Shown here: positions 27,674 through 36,624 of the stretch, in pieces
How the letters are laid out: every line of letters starts with the position of its first letter
How positions within the stretch are numbered: the first letter of the stretch is position 1
Translations under genes and position numbers: made by a program
Notes under the pieces: model-generated
Database searches by the model: none
Told to the model about the DNA's origin: nothing
The model's input: the letters and a program-made list of their open reading frames with translations, nothing else
DNA from: Planctomycetota bacterium
GTDB taxonomy: Bacteria; Planctomycetota; Planctomycetia; Pirellulales; UBA7805
DNA: 40,591 nt
Direction: 5' to 3'
Assembly: GCA_003389215.1 (NCBI GenBank)
Contig: QQVP01000032.1
Coordinates: 1 to 40,591 of the forward strand

Positions 27674-28080
27674 AGACGGCGATCCGCGGTCTCAAGTGCC
27701 TGTTGTCGCTGCCGCCGGAGTATACCGGCGACGTGCTGGGCGATGTGCAAATGCCGTCGGTGCCCGGGTGCGAGCGGCGCTTTTCCCGAATCTATTGCCC
27801 CGGGCCGCTGGTGCCCGCGGGTTTTCGCTATCAGCCGTCGATTGCGGCGGTCGCCCGCGAGCCGGAATGGTATCGCGTCTACATGGTGAATCTTTCGCGC
27901 GGCGGTTTGCAGATCTTGCACCACGAGCAGGTGTTTCCCGGCGAGCATTTCGAAATAGGACTGCTCGACGGAAGCCGACGTTTGTGCCGCGCGGCGTGGT
28001 GCCACTACTTGAATCACTGCTGCTATCGCGTGGGGGCTGCGTTCGTCAAAGAGTCGAGCGAAGCGTCGGCGGCGGACTAG
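27640..28080 (+). CDS. PilZ-like domain protein
   Basis: The 146-residue frame starts at ATG 27640 inside the HD-GYP gene and overlaps it by 34 bases. The N-terminal 50 residues are of unknown type. The C-terminal part fits a PilZ c-di-GMP-binding barrel (YRVYMVNLSRGGLQILHHEQ, the NxSxxG motif, then PGEHFEIGL). The canonical RxxxR would sit near FRYQPSIAAVAREPEW, but only scattered Arg residues are seen, so c-di-GMP binding may be altered. Pairing with HD-GYP supports second-messenger signalling. The stop overlaps the stop of the convergent downstream gene by 4 bases. Confidence 0.75.
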   Translation: MLDCDSQREQLETAIRGLKCLLSLPPEYTGDVLGDVQMPSVPGCERRFSRIYCPGPLVPAGFRYQPSIAAVAREPEWYRVYMVNLSRGGLQILHHEQVFPGEHFEIGLLDGSRRLCRAAWCHYLNHCCYRVGAAFVKESSEASAAD

Positions 28081-28502
28081 CGATTCGACTTGAGCCGCTC
28101 ACAAAGTCGCCGCACCTCGCGCTGCAGCTCGGTACTGTTCCAGCCCGCCGCGTCTGCCTTGGCCAGCATCCTGCGTTGCTCTTCGTGGGGCAATCGCGCG
28201 ACCGCGGCGTGGGCCGACCAGGAGAGGTCGGCTCGGCGATTCTCGGGCGGCACCCGGCGGGCCACCGACTCGTAGCGCTGCAGCATCTCGGCCGAGACGT
28301 GGCCCTCGCAAACCTGCGAGAACATCTCGCCGAAGTGAGCGTCGCCGGCGTTGAGCATGTCGCCGATCCACCAGGGGCTGGCCCGCTGACACCAGAGGGC
28401 AAACTGCAGCGGTCCCGCCCAATCTTCGATCGGCGGTTTCCCCTCGATCTGTACCGCGCTGGGGAGGAAGCGGAAATTTCCCAGAGAGACGCTCGGTTCC
28501 AT
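28077..28502 (-). CDS. Conserved hypothetical protein with LSWS-type motif
   Basis: The start is ATG 28502; the upstream open frame is Arg/Pro-rich low complexity. The 141-residue product is soluble. The N-terminus FLPSAVQIEGKPPIEDWAGP leads into ALWCQRASPWWIGDMLNAGD and then VARRVPPENRRADLSWSAHA with AVARLPHEEQRRMLAKADAA. The segment RxxLSWSxHxAVAxLPxEEQ resembles a motif I associate with ParB-like, phage or mobile-element proteins, which hints at a nucleic-acid role, but I cannot name the family. It ends WNSTELQREVRRLCERLKSN, a basic helix. It overlaps the PilZ gene stop tail to tail. Confidence 0.65.
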   Translation of the reverse strand: MEPSVSLGNFRFLPSAVQIEGKPPIEDWAGPLQFALWCQRASPWWIGDMLNAGDAHFGEMFSQVCEGHVSAEMLQRYESVARRVPPENRRADLSWSAHAAVARLPHEEQRRMLAKADAAGWNSTELQREVRRLCERLKSNR

Positions 28503-28891
28503 CGGCCTGCTTCGTAACCTGTCTGACTCGTAACAATCTTCTCGTCGTGGGCCGGCTCGCTTGGCGGCACGGGAACGGACCACGCCGGCACGGGGATGCA
28601 CCGGCACGGGGATGCACGGGCACGGGGCCGGCGGGCTTTGGCGATTTTTACCACACCCGGCCGTGCTCTCCCTAGGCGACCCGGCAAGACGCGGCCTTCT
28701 GCGGCCAAACAGGTTCCGGCCAAACGGCACCCGGCCGCACGGGGTCGGGCCAATCGGGCTGCCGCTGCGGGCGTGGCCCCGAGTGGCTACACGACCGGCC
28801 GGCCGCGCGTTATGCTAGTTGGCCCGCGGCAGCGGATCAGGCGGTTGCCGCCTGTGGCCCTGTCGGGCATCTCTTCTCAAAGAGGAACACG
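28503..28891. other. Intergenic region with 16-bp tandem repeat, upstream of floA
   Basis: The 389-bp gap is G+C-rich and holds no convincing gene. It contains the tandem repeat at 28587-28631 and a possible -10 (TATGCT, 28811-28816) for floA without a clear -35. Confidence 0.4.
28587..28631. repeat. Short tandem repeat, 16-bp unit, about 2.8 copies
   Basis: Units GGCACGGGGATGCACC (28587-28602) and GGCACGGGGATGCACG (28603-28618) are followed by a partial GGCACGGGGCCGG. It lies in the gap between a minus-strand gene start and floA. Confidence 0.75.
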
Positions 28892-29863
28892 ATGGATCTG
28901 ATCTGGATTGGACTGGCCGTCGTCGGTCTGGGCATGCTGGTGCTGGTCATCATCTTGATGGCCTACGGCAAACTCTGGTTTCAGGCCTACATGTCGCGCG
29001 CCCCGGTCAGCTTTACCAGTCTGATCGGCATGACCTTTCGCCAGGTCCACGCGGCCACGATCGTGCAGGCCCGCATCATGGCCGTCCAGTCGGGCATTGG
29101 CGCCGATCCGTCGTCGGGTATCGAGACCGATCGTCTCGAGGCGCACTACCTGGCCAACGGCAACGTGCCGAACGTCATCCGTGCCTTGATCGCGTCGCAC
29201 CGCGCCGGCATGGATCTTGACTTCGATCGCGCCGCGGCAATCGACCTGGCGGGACGTGACGTCTTGGACGCTGTGCGCACCAGCGTCGATCCCAAGGTCA
29301 TCGACTGTCCCGATCCTCACAAGTCGGGTAAGTCGACGCTCAGCGCCATTGCCCGCAACGGGGTGGAACTGAAGATTCGCGCCCGGGTCACGGTGCGCAC
29401 GAATCTCGAACAACTGATCGGCGGAGCGACCGAAGACACCGTCATCGCCCGCGTCGGCGAAGGAATCATCACCTCGATCGGTTCGGCCGAAGATCACCTG
29501 GCCGTGTTGGAGAATCCCGACCGGATCTCGCGTGCGGTGCTCGAACGCGGACTCGATGCCCAGACCGCCTTTCAGATCGTCTCGATCGACATCGCGGACA
29601 TCGACGTGGGCGAGAACATCGGTGCCCGGCTGCAGGTCGATCAGGCCGAGGCCGACACCCGCGTGGCCCGTGCCAAGGCCGAACAGCGGCGTGCCGAAGC
29701 GGTTGCCCACGAGCAGGAGATGAAGGCCGCCGTGGCCGACAATCGGGCCAAGGTAATTCTGGCCGAGGCGGAAGTCCCCATGGCCATGGCCGAGGCGTTT
29801 CGGGCCGGAAATCTCTACTCCGGCGAACCGCGCGAGGGCGGCAACGGACCGATCCCGGGATAG
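28892..29863 (+). CDS. floA: Flotillin-like protein FloA
   Basis: The ATG at 28892 has AGAGGA about 6 bases upstream. The 323-residue product starts with a membrane hairpin or helix ([20 protein letters not shown], residues 5-24). The FloA/YqfA core follows: [59 protein letters not shown] and [21 protein letters not shown] Glu/Ala-rich coiled-coil stretch lies near the C-terminus (about 255-310). FloA proteins scaffold functional membrane microdomains and affect lipid order and membrane-protein assembly. The usual partner NfeD is not present next to it. Length is typical. Confidence 0.93.
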   Translation: MDLIWIGLAVVGLGMLVLVIILMAYGKLWFQAYMSRAPVSFTSLIGMTFRQVHAATIVQARIMAVQSGIGADPSSGIETDRLEAHYLANGNVPNVIRALIASHRAGMDLDFDRAAAIDLAGRDVLDAVRTSVDPKVIDCPDPHKSGKSTLSAIARNGVELKIRARVTVRTNLEQLIGGATEDTVIARVGEGIITSIGSAEDHLAVLENPDRISRAVLERGLDAQTAFQIVSIDIADIDVGENIGARLQVDQAEADTRVARAKAEQRRAEAVAHEQEMKAAVADNRAKVILAEAEVPMAMAEAFRAGNLYSGEPREGGNGPIPG

Positions 29864-29933
29864 AGCGCTCTTCGTTTCCCTGTCGGGTCTCGGCGGGCTA
29901 CGACCGTGATTGACGTTGTCGAGGGTGCATCGA

Positions 29934-29950
29934 CGAATCTCCTGGATTCG
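29934..29950. terminator. Hairpin between convergent floA and TPR genes
   Basis: CGAATC-TCCTG-GATTCG, a perfect 6-bp stem, lies in the 167-bp convergent gap. There is no T-run. Confidence 0.3.
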
Positions 29951-30030
29951 CCTGCTTCGGCCTCCTTGTCAAACTTGCCTCGCTATCCGCCGAAGACCCT
30001 ACATCGATCTGAAAAACGCTCTAGCCGCGT

Positions 30031-31296
30031 TTATTCATCGCCGAAATCGACGTCATCAAAGTCGGCGTCGTCGAATTCGTCTCCCGAGTCGCTGTCTCCC
30101 GAGTCGCTGTCGCCGGAATCGCTGTCCCCAAAATCGTCGTCGCCGAAGTCATCCGCTTCGCCCGCGCCGTCCGCTTCGTCGAAGCCGCCGCCGGCGTCCG
30201 CCGCGCCTGCGTCGGCAGCCCCGTCCCCAGCGTTCCCGTCCCCAGCGTTCCCGCCCCCAGCCTTCCCGTCGCTGCGATTGCCGCCCAGCCCGAACAGCTT
30301 GAGCACGCCGCGGCCGACCGCGTTGGCTCCATCCTTGCCGAGTTTTGTTTGCGGAGGCGATGTCTCCTCGGACGTCTCGTCGTCGGTCGTGTCGCTTCCT
30401 ACGGCGGCGGTTGCCACGCGGGGCGTCGGTTCGTCCGCCGTCGTCTCGTCGGCCGCGAAGTCGTCGCCAAAAAAGTCGTCGCCCTCGTCGGTCGTATCTT
30501 GCGTATCTTCGTCGGCGGCATCTTCGCCGGTCGCTTCTTCGTCTGCCGCTTCGTCCTCGTCCCCGAAGAGATCGTCGGCCGAGGCCTCGTCTGGCCTCGC
30601 TTCGTCGGCAGGAGCCGCTGCCGCGCCCCCCTCGTCCTCGACGGGATCATCCACGAAGGGATTGCCCTCGGCCTTGAAATCGTCGCCCGCGTCAGCCCCG
30701 TCGCCCGCAACAGCCCCGTCGTCCGCAACAGCCCCGTCGCCCGCAACCGGGGCAGGATCGGCATCGTCGCTCGGGGGTAGCGGCAAAGGCTCGCCGCGCA
30801 GGGGTGGGGGGATGGGACGCTCGGTGCCGAAACGTTGGCGGCGGCGCTGTTGCGCGTCTTGATACTGCTGCAGACGTGCCTCACTCCGATAACGTTCCAG
30901 GATGAGGCGTTGGCCACCTTGAATTCGTTGCAGGGCACGACCGACCGGATAGTAGTTATTGACGTCGGCCACCTCGAGCTCGGCCCCGCGGGTCAGGTCC
31001 GCCGCCGCCTCGTCGGGTCGACCGAGTTGCTGATAGGTCAACGCGCGAAAGAAGTAGACCCGCGGATCGGCCGTGCCGCCGTCGACCGCATCGGTCAGAT
31101 AGCGATGAGCGGCCTCGAAGTCGCCGTCGAAATAGGCGTGCACCCCGCGTCCGTAGAGCTGCGCGAGAATGCCGTCCTGGGCGGCTGCCGGCTCCGCCGC
31201 GACGCCCAGCGATAGCGCCGCCAGGCTAACCACCAGAGCGCAGGCCAGGCGAGCGCAACGATTCGATTGGGCGGGCCGTGATGCGGTGATCCCCAT
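30031..31296 (-). CDS. Exported TPR protein with long acidic repetitive tail
   Basis: I start at ATG 31296 (MGITASRPAQ), which gives a good signal peptide (ACALVVSLAALSLGVAAEPA); the longer open frame has no ribosome site. Of 421 residues, about 45-110 form TPR-like helices (GRGVHAYFDGDFEAAHRYLT, YFFRALTYQQLGRPDEAAAD). The last 250 residues are low complexity: Ala/Gly/Asp runs of VAGDGAVADDG type, NAGDGNAGDG repeats and a terminal series of DSGDS units (30071-30130, 15-bp period). The TPR part likely mediates protein contacts in the periplasm, and the tail may bind cations. It belongs to a type common in planctomycetes, and no specific role is known. Confidence 0.75.
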   Translation of the reverse strand: MGITASRPAQSNRCARLACALVVSLAALSLGVAAEPAAAQDGILAQLYGRGVHAYFDGDFEAAHRYLTDAVDGGTADPRVYFFRALTYQQLGRPDEAAADLTRGAELEVADVNNYYPVGRALQRIQGGQRLILERYRSEARLQQYQDAQQRRRQRFGTERPIPPPLRGEPLPLPPSDDADPAPVAGDGAVADDGAVAGDGADAGDDFKAEGNPFVDDPVEDEGGAAAAPADEARPDEASADDLFGDEDEAADEEATGEDAADEDTQDTTDEGDDFFGDDFAADETTADEPTPRVATAAVGSDTTDDETSEETSPPQTKLGKDGANAVGRGVLKLFGLGGNRSDGKAGGGNAGDGNAGDGAADAGAADAGGGFDEADGAGEADDFGDDDFGDSDSGDSDSGDSDSGDEFDDADFDDVDFGDE

Positions 31297-31372
31297 AGTT
31301 CTTCGCCGCCTCGGCGGCGTCCCTCGAGAGACATCGGTCAACGGGGTTCGACGCCGAACCCGTGCGGCTTCG

Positions 31373-31403
31373 ATTATACCAACGGCCGTGTGGCGAGTGA
31401 CAA
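31373..31403 (-). promoter_or_regulatory. Sigma70-like promoter for the TPR gene
   Basis: On the minus strand TTGTCA (31403-31398), 19-bp spacer, perfect TATAAT (31378-31373). It lies about 77 bp upstream of the chosen ATG at 31296, supporting that start over the longer frame. Confidence 0.5.
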
Positions 31404-31445
31404 TTCGCAATGGGGCCGGAGGGGGCTCCTCAGGCCCTGGCGCAG

Positions 31446-33101
31446 CTAGTCCGCCGCGGTGTTCAGCGGCCGATTCGGGTCGCCCGCCAGGAACAGGGTC
31501 TGGGTCGGGAAGGCGAACTCGATCCCCTCGTGATTGAAGCGGTGCAGGATCTCGAAGTTGACCCACTGCGAGAAGGCACAATACGCCCAGTAATCGGCCG
31601 GGTGATACCAGTAGATGACCATAATCGACAGCGCCGTGTCGGTCATGTCGTTGAAGTAGACTCGCGGCGGAACATCGGGGTCCATGCCCTCGTGCTCGTG
31701 GAGAATCTCGCCCAGGATTTCGGTGGCCCGCTGGACCTTTTCCGGCGGCGTGTCGTAGGTGACCGTAACGCTGAACGAGCGCTTGATGTTCGGTCGGGCG
31801 GCGATGTTGCGGATGGGGCTGTTGGCCAGATCGCCGTTGGGGAAGGTGACCAGGTGGCCGTCGAGCGTACGGATTCGCGTGCTGCGAAAACCGACCATCT
31901 CGACGCTCCCGTCGACGCTGTCGACCACGATGCGGTCGCCCAACTGAAACGGCTGATCACCGAAAATCATCAGCGAGCCGAAGAAATTCTTGATCATGTC
32001 CTGGGCCGCCAGGCCGATCGCCAAACCGCCGACACCCAAGCCGGCCAAGACCGACGTCATCGGCTTGTCGCTCAGAATCGTAGCCACCTGTACCAGCGCC
32101 AGGACGACGATCGTGCACCGCGCCGTCGTGGTGACCATCGGCGCGAGCATGTCGTCGAGCTTGCTATCGGTCTTCTGCGCCATGTTGTCCAGCCAGGTCG
32201 CCACCACGTCGACCAGGCAGTAGAGCGCGTAGGCAATCGACAGCGCGTAGAGCACCGCCACCACGGTTTCGACGATCTCGCGCACCGTGGCGTTGAGCCG
32301 CAGAAACTGCATGCCGATTGAGAAACCGACGACCAGTGCCAGCGGAATGACGGCGCGGGCCAGGGCGGTGAGCGTGGCGGCCACGTAGACGCTGTTACGA
32401 CGCTCCAGCGAGGCCCCCGTCGACAGCAGCATCGACTTGACGATGCGGCCGACGATCCAGGCAATCAACAGGGCGAAGAAGAGTGTGCCGAACTTCCACA
32501 GCTCGGTGCCCAGAAACACCTGGCGATACCAGGGCAACACGACCGGCTTGTCCTGCCACACTTCCCACAGCGCGTCGAGACTGGCCACCATCTCCGCCCC
32601 GAAGCGCCATTGACCGTCGTCACCACGTTCAATGGCGATCGGCTGATTGTCCTGCTCGGCCGGCCAGCGATACACGAGTCCCGGATAGTTCTCCGGGATT
32701 TCCTCGTAGACGACCCGCTCCAGCCGATCCATGATCCCTTTGAGTTGTTCCACCGCCGCAAAGCGAGCCACGTCGTCGGGCGGCGGCACCATCTTGGAAA
32801 AGTCGAGACACGCGGCGGCGCGGTCGAAGTCGCTGTCGTGATAGGCAAGCAAGAACGTCTGCATCACCGCCCGCGGACTGTCCAGCCGCGGCGCCTCGGA
32901 CGACGACTGGGAAGACCCGTCGGCATCTTCGTCGCCCGAGCTCTCGGCGGAGTCGGCGTCCGGCTCGGGCTCGTCTTCGGCCACGGCGACGACGGGCGTC
33001 AACCAGAGCAGGGCGGTCGTCGTGGTGGCCGCCGGCAGCAGCCAGCCGGCGAGGACGAAGAACAAACTGAACAGACCGTGCCCAAGCGTGCGCAACATCA
33101 T
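31446..33101 (-). CDS. Mechanosensitive channel of the MscS family
   Basis: The ATG at 33101 has GGGAG 5 bases upstream. The 551-residue product has an N-terminal signal or first helix, and an acidic, Ser-rich linker and periplasmic domain (about 40-195). Several membrane helices follow (about 205-350). The MscS pore and beta domain comes next: VLAGLGVGGLAIGLAAQDMI, then NFFGSLMIFGDQPFQLGDRI, VEMVGFRSTRIRTLDGHLVT and FPNGDLANSPIRN, all classic MscS motifs. It releases solutes on membrane tension during osmotic downshock. The periplasmic domain is an addition seen in larger MscS relatives. The gene is separated by about 150 bp from the downstream TPR gene and by 200 bp from mnmA upstream. Confidence 0.93.
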   Translation of the reverse strand: MMLRTLGHGLFSLFFVLAGWLLPAATTTTALLWLTPVVAVAEDEPEPDADSAESSGDEDADGSSQSSSEAPRLDSPRAVMQTFLLAYHDSDFDRAAACLDFSKMVPPPDDVARFAAVEQLKGIMDRLERVVYEEIPENYPGLVYRWPAEQDNQPIAIERGDDGQWRFGAEMVASLDALWEVWQDKPVVLPWYRQVFLGTELWKFGTLFFALLIAWIVGRIVKSMLLSTGASLERRNSVYVAATLTALARAVIPLALVVGFSIGMQFLRLNATVREIVETVVAVLYALSIAYALYCLVDVVATWLDNMAQKTDSKLDDMLAPMVTTTARCTIVVLALVQVATILSDKPMTSVLAGLGVGGLAIGLAAQDMIKNFFGSLMIFGDQPFQLGDRIVVDSVDGSVEMVGFRSTRIRTLDGHLVTFPNGDLANSPIRNIAARPNIKRSFSVTVTYDTPPEKVQRATEILGEILHEHEGMDPDVPPRVYFNDMTDTALSIMVIYWYHPADYWAYCAFSQWVNFEILHRFNHEGIEFAFPTQTLFLAGDPNRPLNTAAD

Positions 33102-33301
33102 GTCGACTCCCGATCTCGTTCGCGTGATTCCTTTCGTGGCCGCTGCCAGCTGACCGGCAATCGCCAGAATGCCGATCTTGCCAGCGCGGCTGGCGACTTA
33201 AGCTGCACAGTCTGCCACAACTGTGGAAATCGGCAAAGCGCAAATCAGGCCGTACAGAATCGCAGAGTTGCCCCGACCCCCATCAACAAATAAGCACTCA
33301 C

Positions 33302-34474
33302 TTACTCAATCCAGCCGCCACCGAGCACCTGCTCGCCGTCGTAGCAGACCACCGCCTGGCCCGGCGCCACGCCATGACACGGTGCGTCGAACTGCACGCT
33401 CAGCCGACCGTCATTGAGTCGCTCCATCACCGCCGGTTGCGCCGAGCTGTTGTAGCGGATCTGGGCCAGGCAAGGCCGCGGCCCGATGGGCACATCGCCG
33501 AGCCAATTGCATTCGCTAGCCGTCAGGTCGGTGCGGGCCAGGTCTTCCCTTTCGCCAATCACCACGCGACGGGTGTCGTGCTCGATGCGAACCACGAACC
33601 GCGGATCGCCCAAGGCGACGCCGAGCCCCCGTCGCTGTCCGATCGTGAAACCCTCGATGCCCGGATGTTCGCCGACGACCGTGCCGTCGGTGGTGACGAT
33701 CTCGCCCGCGGTGTCGATCTCCGAGTCGCGGCGTCCGCGGACGAACTCGTCGTGCTTGCCCGAGGTGACGAAGCAGATCTCCTGGCTGTCCCGCTTGTCG
33801 GCCACACGAAGCCCCAGCTCGGCCGCGCGGGCGCGAATCTCGGGTTTGCGAAACCCGCCCACCGGCAGCAGCATCCGCGCGAGTCGCGCGCGTTCGATTC
33901 CGAACAGCACGTACGATTGGTCCTTGTCGACGTCGATCCCGCGCACCAGGCGCGGCGTGCCACTCCGATCGGATTCCAGGGCCGGCTCGAGCTGTGCGTA
34001 GTGCCCCGTCGCCACGAAGTCGGCACCCACGCTGTCGGCATAGTCGAACAGCTTGCCGAACTTGATCCAGTTGTTGCACATCACGCAGGGATTCGGTGTG
34101 CGGGCGGCGGTATATTCGTCGACAAAGTAGTCGATGATGCGGGCGAATTCCTCTTCGAGATTCAAGGCGTAGAACGGAATGCCCAAGCGGTCGGCCACCC
34201 GGCGTCCGTCTTCGGCGTCGGCCGCGCTGCAGCAGCCCTGCTTGTGATCGAGTCGCGTGGAGACGATCGGCAGGCTGACGTTTCCCGCCCCTCCGCTGCC
34301 GCCGTTGTCGCTGCCACCCGGTTCGCTGGTGCAGGAAGCGGCCGCCGTGGCCAACGGCGAGGCGACCCCGTGCCGCATGAAGACGCCGATCACTTCGTGC
34401 CCCGCCTCGCACAACAGGTGCGCAGCGACACTGCTGTCGACTCCGCCCGACATGGCCAGCACGACCCGCGCCAT
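33302..34474 (-). CDS. mnmA: tRNA-specific 2-thiouridylase MnmA
   Basis: I start at ATG 34474 (MARVVLAMSGGVDSSVAAHL), where the PP-loop SGGVDSS follows at once, as in all MnmA. The longer frame upstream has no conserved content. The 390-residue enzyme puts sulfur on U34 of Lys, Glu and Gln tRNAs using ATP and a persulfide relay. Catalytic cysteines are C130 (NPCVMCNNWIKFG) and C234 (DSQEICFVTSG). TIGQRRGLGVALGDPRFVV is the C-terminal signature. Residues about 41-70 are an unusual Ser/Gly insert between the PP-loop domain and RLDHKQGCCSAADAEDGRRV. The cysteine desulfurase at 1787-3031 could feed it. Confidence 0.95.
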   Translation of the reverse strand: MARVVLAMSGGVDSSVAAHLLCEAGHEVIGVFMRHGVASPLATAAASCTSEPGGSDNGGSGGAGNVSLPIVSTRLDHKQGCCSAADAEDGRRVADRLGIPFYALNLEEEFARIIDYFVDEYTAARTPNPCVMCNNWIKFGKLFDYADSVGADFVATGHYAQLEPALESDRSGTPRLVRGIDVDKDQSYVLFGIERARLARMLLPVGGFRKPEIRARAAELGLRVADKRDSQEICFVTSGKHDEFVRGRRDSEIDTAGEIVTTDGTVVGEHPGIEGFTIGQRRGLGVALGDPRFVVRIEHDTRRVVIGEREDLARTDLTASECNWLGDVPIGPRPCLAQIRYNSSAQPAVMERLNDGRLSVQFDAPCHGVAPGQAVVCYDGEQVLGGGWIE

Positions 34475-34622
34475 CAGGTTCTCGCAGAAGGGGTTGAAAC
34501 GAACACGACTGATTCCGATGAGCGGCGAAGCCAGAAAAATGCCTTGCGCCGCTAACGAAGTGTAGCGCCGCGGCCGACCGGGTGACAAGTCGCGCGGCCT
34601 GCCCGCAACGGGTCCGCGGCCC

Positions 34623-34628
34623 TATAAT
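34623..34628 (+). promoter_or_regulatory. Candidate -10 box (TATAAT) of prfB
   Basis: Perfect TATAAT, 57 bp upstream of the prfB ATG, between the divergent mnmA and prfB. No consensus -35 is seen at 17 bp. Confidence 0.45.
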
Positions 34629-34684
34629 GGCGGGTCGCGGACGTGTCGCCCGGCACGTGCGATCCGATCCCTGGGGAGTTCGAG

Positions 34685-35789
34685 ATGGAAAAAGAAGTCG
34701 TCGATCGAGCCGATGCGATTCAGCAGCGCATCCTTCAGCTGCGAGACTCTCTTTGACTACGCCTCGAAGACCGCCGAGGCGGCCGCTGTTGAAAAACAGA
34801 TGGCCGAGCCCGGCTTCTGGGACAATCAGGAAAAGGCTCAGGCCACGGTCGGCAAGCTGAAGTCGCTGACCGCGGTGATCAAGCCGCTCGAGCAAATGCT
34901 GGCTGCGGGCGAAGATCTGGGCGCGATGCTCGACATGGCCGACGAGGACGAAGAGCTCGCCGCCGAGTTGCGGACCGAGCTCGATCGCCTCGAGAAGCTG
35001 CTCGAAGAGCAAGAGCTCAAGACGCTGCTCAGCGGATCGTACGACGACCGTGGGGCGATCATCACGCTGCATGCCCGCGACGGCGGCACCGACGCCAACG
35101 ACTGGGCCGACATGCTGCTGCGAATGTACATTCAATGGGCCTCGCGAAACGGCTACGACACCGAGATTCTCGATCGCCAGGAAAACGACGAGGCAGGCAT
35201 CAACACGGCCACCTTGGCCGTCCGCGGACCGATGGCCTACGGCTATCTGAAGGGCGAGACGGGTCAGCATCGGCTGGTGCGAATCAGCCCGTTCAACAGC
35301 GAAGGCAAGCGGCAAACCAGCTTCGCCGCCGTCGACGTTTCGCCCGAGGTGACCGACGACGTGGAGATCGAAATTCAGGACAAGGACATTCGCGAAGATA
35401 CCTATCGGGCCAGCGGCGCCGGCGGACAGCACGTCAACAAGACCGACAGCGCGGTACGCCTGACCCACGAACCGACCGGCATCGTGGTGCAGTGTCAGAA
35501 CGAGCGCAGCCAGCACAAGAACCGCGCGGCGGCCTACAAGATGCTCCGCGCCCGCCTGGCTCGTGTCGAAGAAGAGAAGCGCGAAGCGGAGCAGGCGGCC
35601 AAGTACAAGGACCAGGCCCGCATCGGCTTCGGCTCGCAGATCCGCAATTACTTTTTGCATCCCGACCAGCGGGTCAAAGACGCGCGAACGAACCTGCTGA
35701 TCGGCAACTTTCAGGACGTGATGGACGGCAACATCCAGCCGTTTCTCGACGCCTATCTGCGGTGGCGGGTCGGGGCGGAAGAGAATTAA
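34685..35789 (+). CDS. prfB: Peptide chain release factor 2, expressed by programmed +1 frameshift
   Basis: The gene begins at ATG 34685 (GGGGAG 6 bases upstream) and reads 23 codons, MEKEVVDRADAIQQRILQLR-DSL, up to CTT TGA C at 34751-34757. This is the RF2 autoregulatory site. A +1 slip at CTT gives L-D-Y and continues to 35789, making 367 residues. RF2 recognises UGA and UAA, so low RF2 favours the slip. The RF2-specific SPF tripeptide is at 201-203 (VRISPFNSEGKRQTSFA) and the catalytic GGQ at 246-248 (ASGAGGQHVNKTDSAVRL). The usual strong Shine-Dalgarno-like AGGGGG three bases before CTT is not present; only GCGAGA is nearby. A plain ORF call would miss the first 23 codons or start too late. 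Confidence 0.95.
34751..34757 (+). promoter_or_regulatory. RF2 +1 programmed frameshift site (CTT TGA C)
   Basis: An in-frame UGA follows codon 23, and the downstream frame resumes RF2 homology at once with Asp-Tyr. This matches the conserved recoding site of prfB. Confidence 0.93.
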
Positions 35790-35935
35790 TCGGGGACCGA
35801 TGGGACGCGAGTTGATTAGACAAGCGTGAGCGTTAGCATGGGTTGGCACTGGCTCTGCCAGTGCATCGTTCGTTGGGAGGGCGAGGCTCCGTTCGGCTGA
35901 GCTCACGACCGAAGCCGGCCGAGCCGTACTGCTTC

Positions 35936-36505
35936 ATGACCGAACCCGTAATTCTCTCCGGCGGCGGTTTCTCGATCCGCTTTCAATTCTTTGGCGATCG
36001 CATCGGCCATACGATCGCGGCGCTCGAGGGCGAACAGACGCTTCCGCTGGCCGCCTCGCGCGAAGGCACGGCCGACGATCTGTGGCCGGCCAGCCCGCCG
36101 CTGGTCGAGATCAACACGCAGTCGGCGGCCAACGGCGAGGTTGCCATGCTGGTCGGCCGCACGACCGTGGGTCACTGGTCGCTGACGGTCGAGTTCGACG
36201 CCCGCCGGGGCTCGGCCCGCTTCGACGTGGCGTGTCGTATTCTCGCGCCGCCCGACGAGGGCGTGCGGTCGCTCGGCAGCTGCTACCGCACGATGATCGC
36301 ACCCACCGCGGGACCCGCCGGCGAGCCGTCGCGAGCGCGTCTCGCGCTCGGGCAGAGCGTGGTCGAGTTAGTCGGTTCGGTCGACGAGGCCACCGCCGCG
36401 CGGCTCGAACGGGACGACGACGGCCTGACGATTGGCCCGACCTGCCCGCTTGGGGACGTTCCGCAAACGGTCCGCTGGGCCTATACGGTCGAGCGCGCCG
36501 GTTAG
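35936..36505 (+). CDS. Conserved-looking hypothetical protein
   Basis: The start is ATG 35936 (MTEPVILSGGGFSIRFQFFG) without a clear ribosome site. The 189-residue product has no signal peptide or membrane helix. It is rich in beta-type sequence: GHTIAALEGEQTLPLAASRE, VEINTQSAANGEVAMLVGRT and WSLTVEFDARRGSARFDVAC, ending VPQTVRWAYTVERAG. The pattern suggests a single beta-sandwich domain of cytoplasmic type. I do not recognise it. Codon use matches the host. It lies between prfB and the motif-repeat protein on the same strand. Confidence 0.65.
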   Translation: MTEPVILSGGGFSIRFQFFGDRIGHTIAALEGEQTLPLAASREGTADDLWPASPPLVEINTQSAANGEVAMLVGRTTVGHWSLTVEFDARRGSARFDVACRILAPPDEGVRSLGSCYRTMIAPTAGPAGEPSRARLALGQSVVELVGSVDEATAARLERDDDGLTIGPTCPLGDVPQTVRWAYTVERAG

Positions 36506-36624
36506 CGGGCGGCTGCCTTGTTTTTCGGGCGTCGATGCGGGAAAATCGCGTTCTGCGCAGGGTGCCGTGTCGTTGCACCGGGCCTTCGCCAGCGTCACGA
36601 ACTCGTAGAGGAAGAAGCAGTCGC

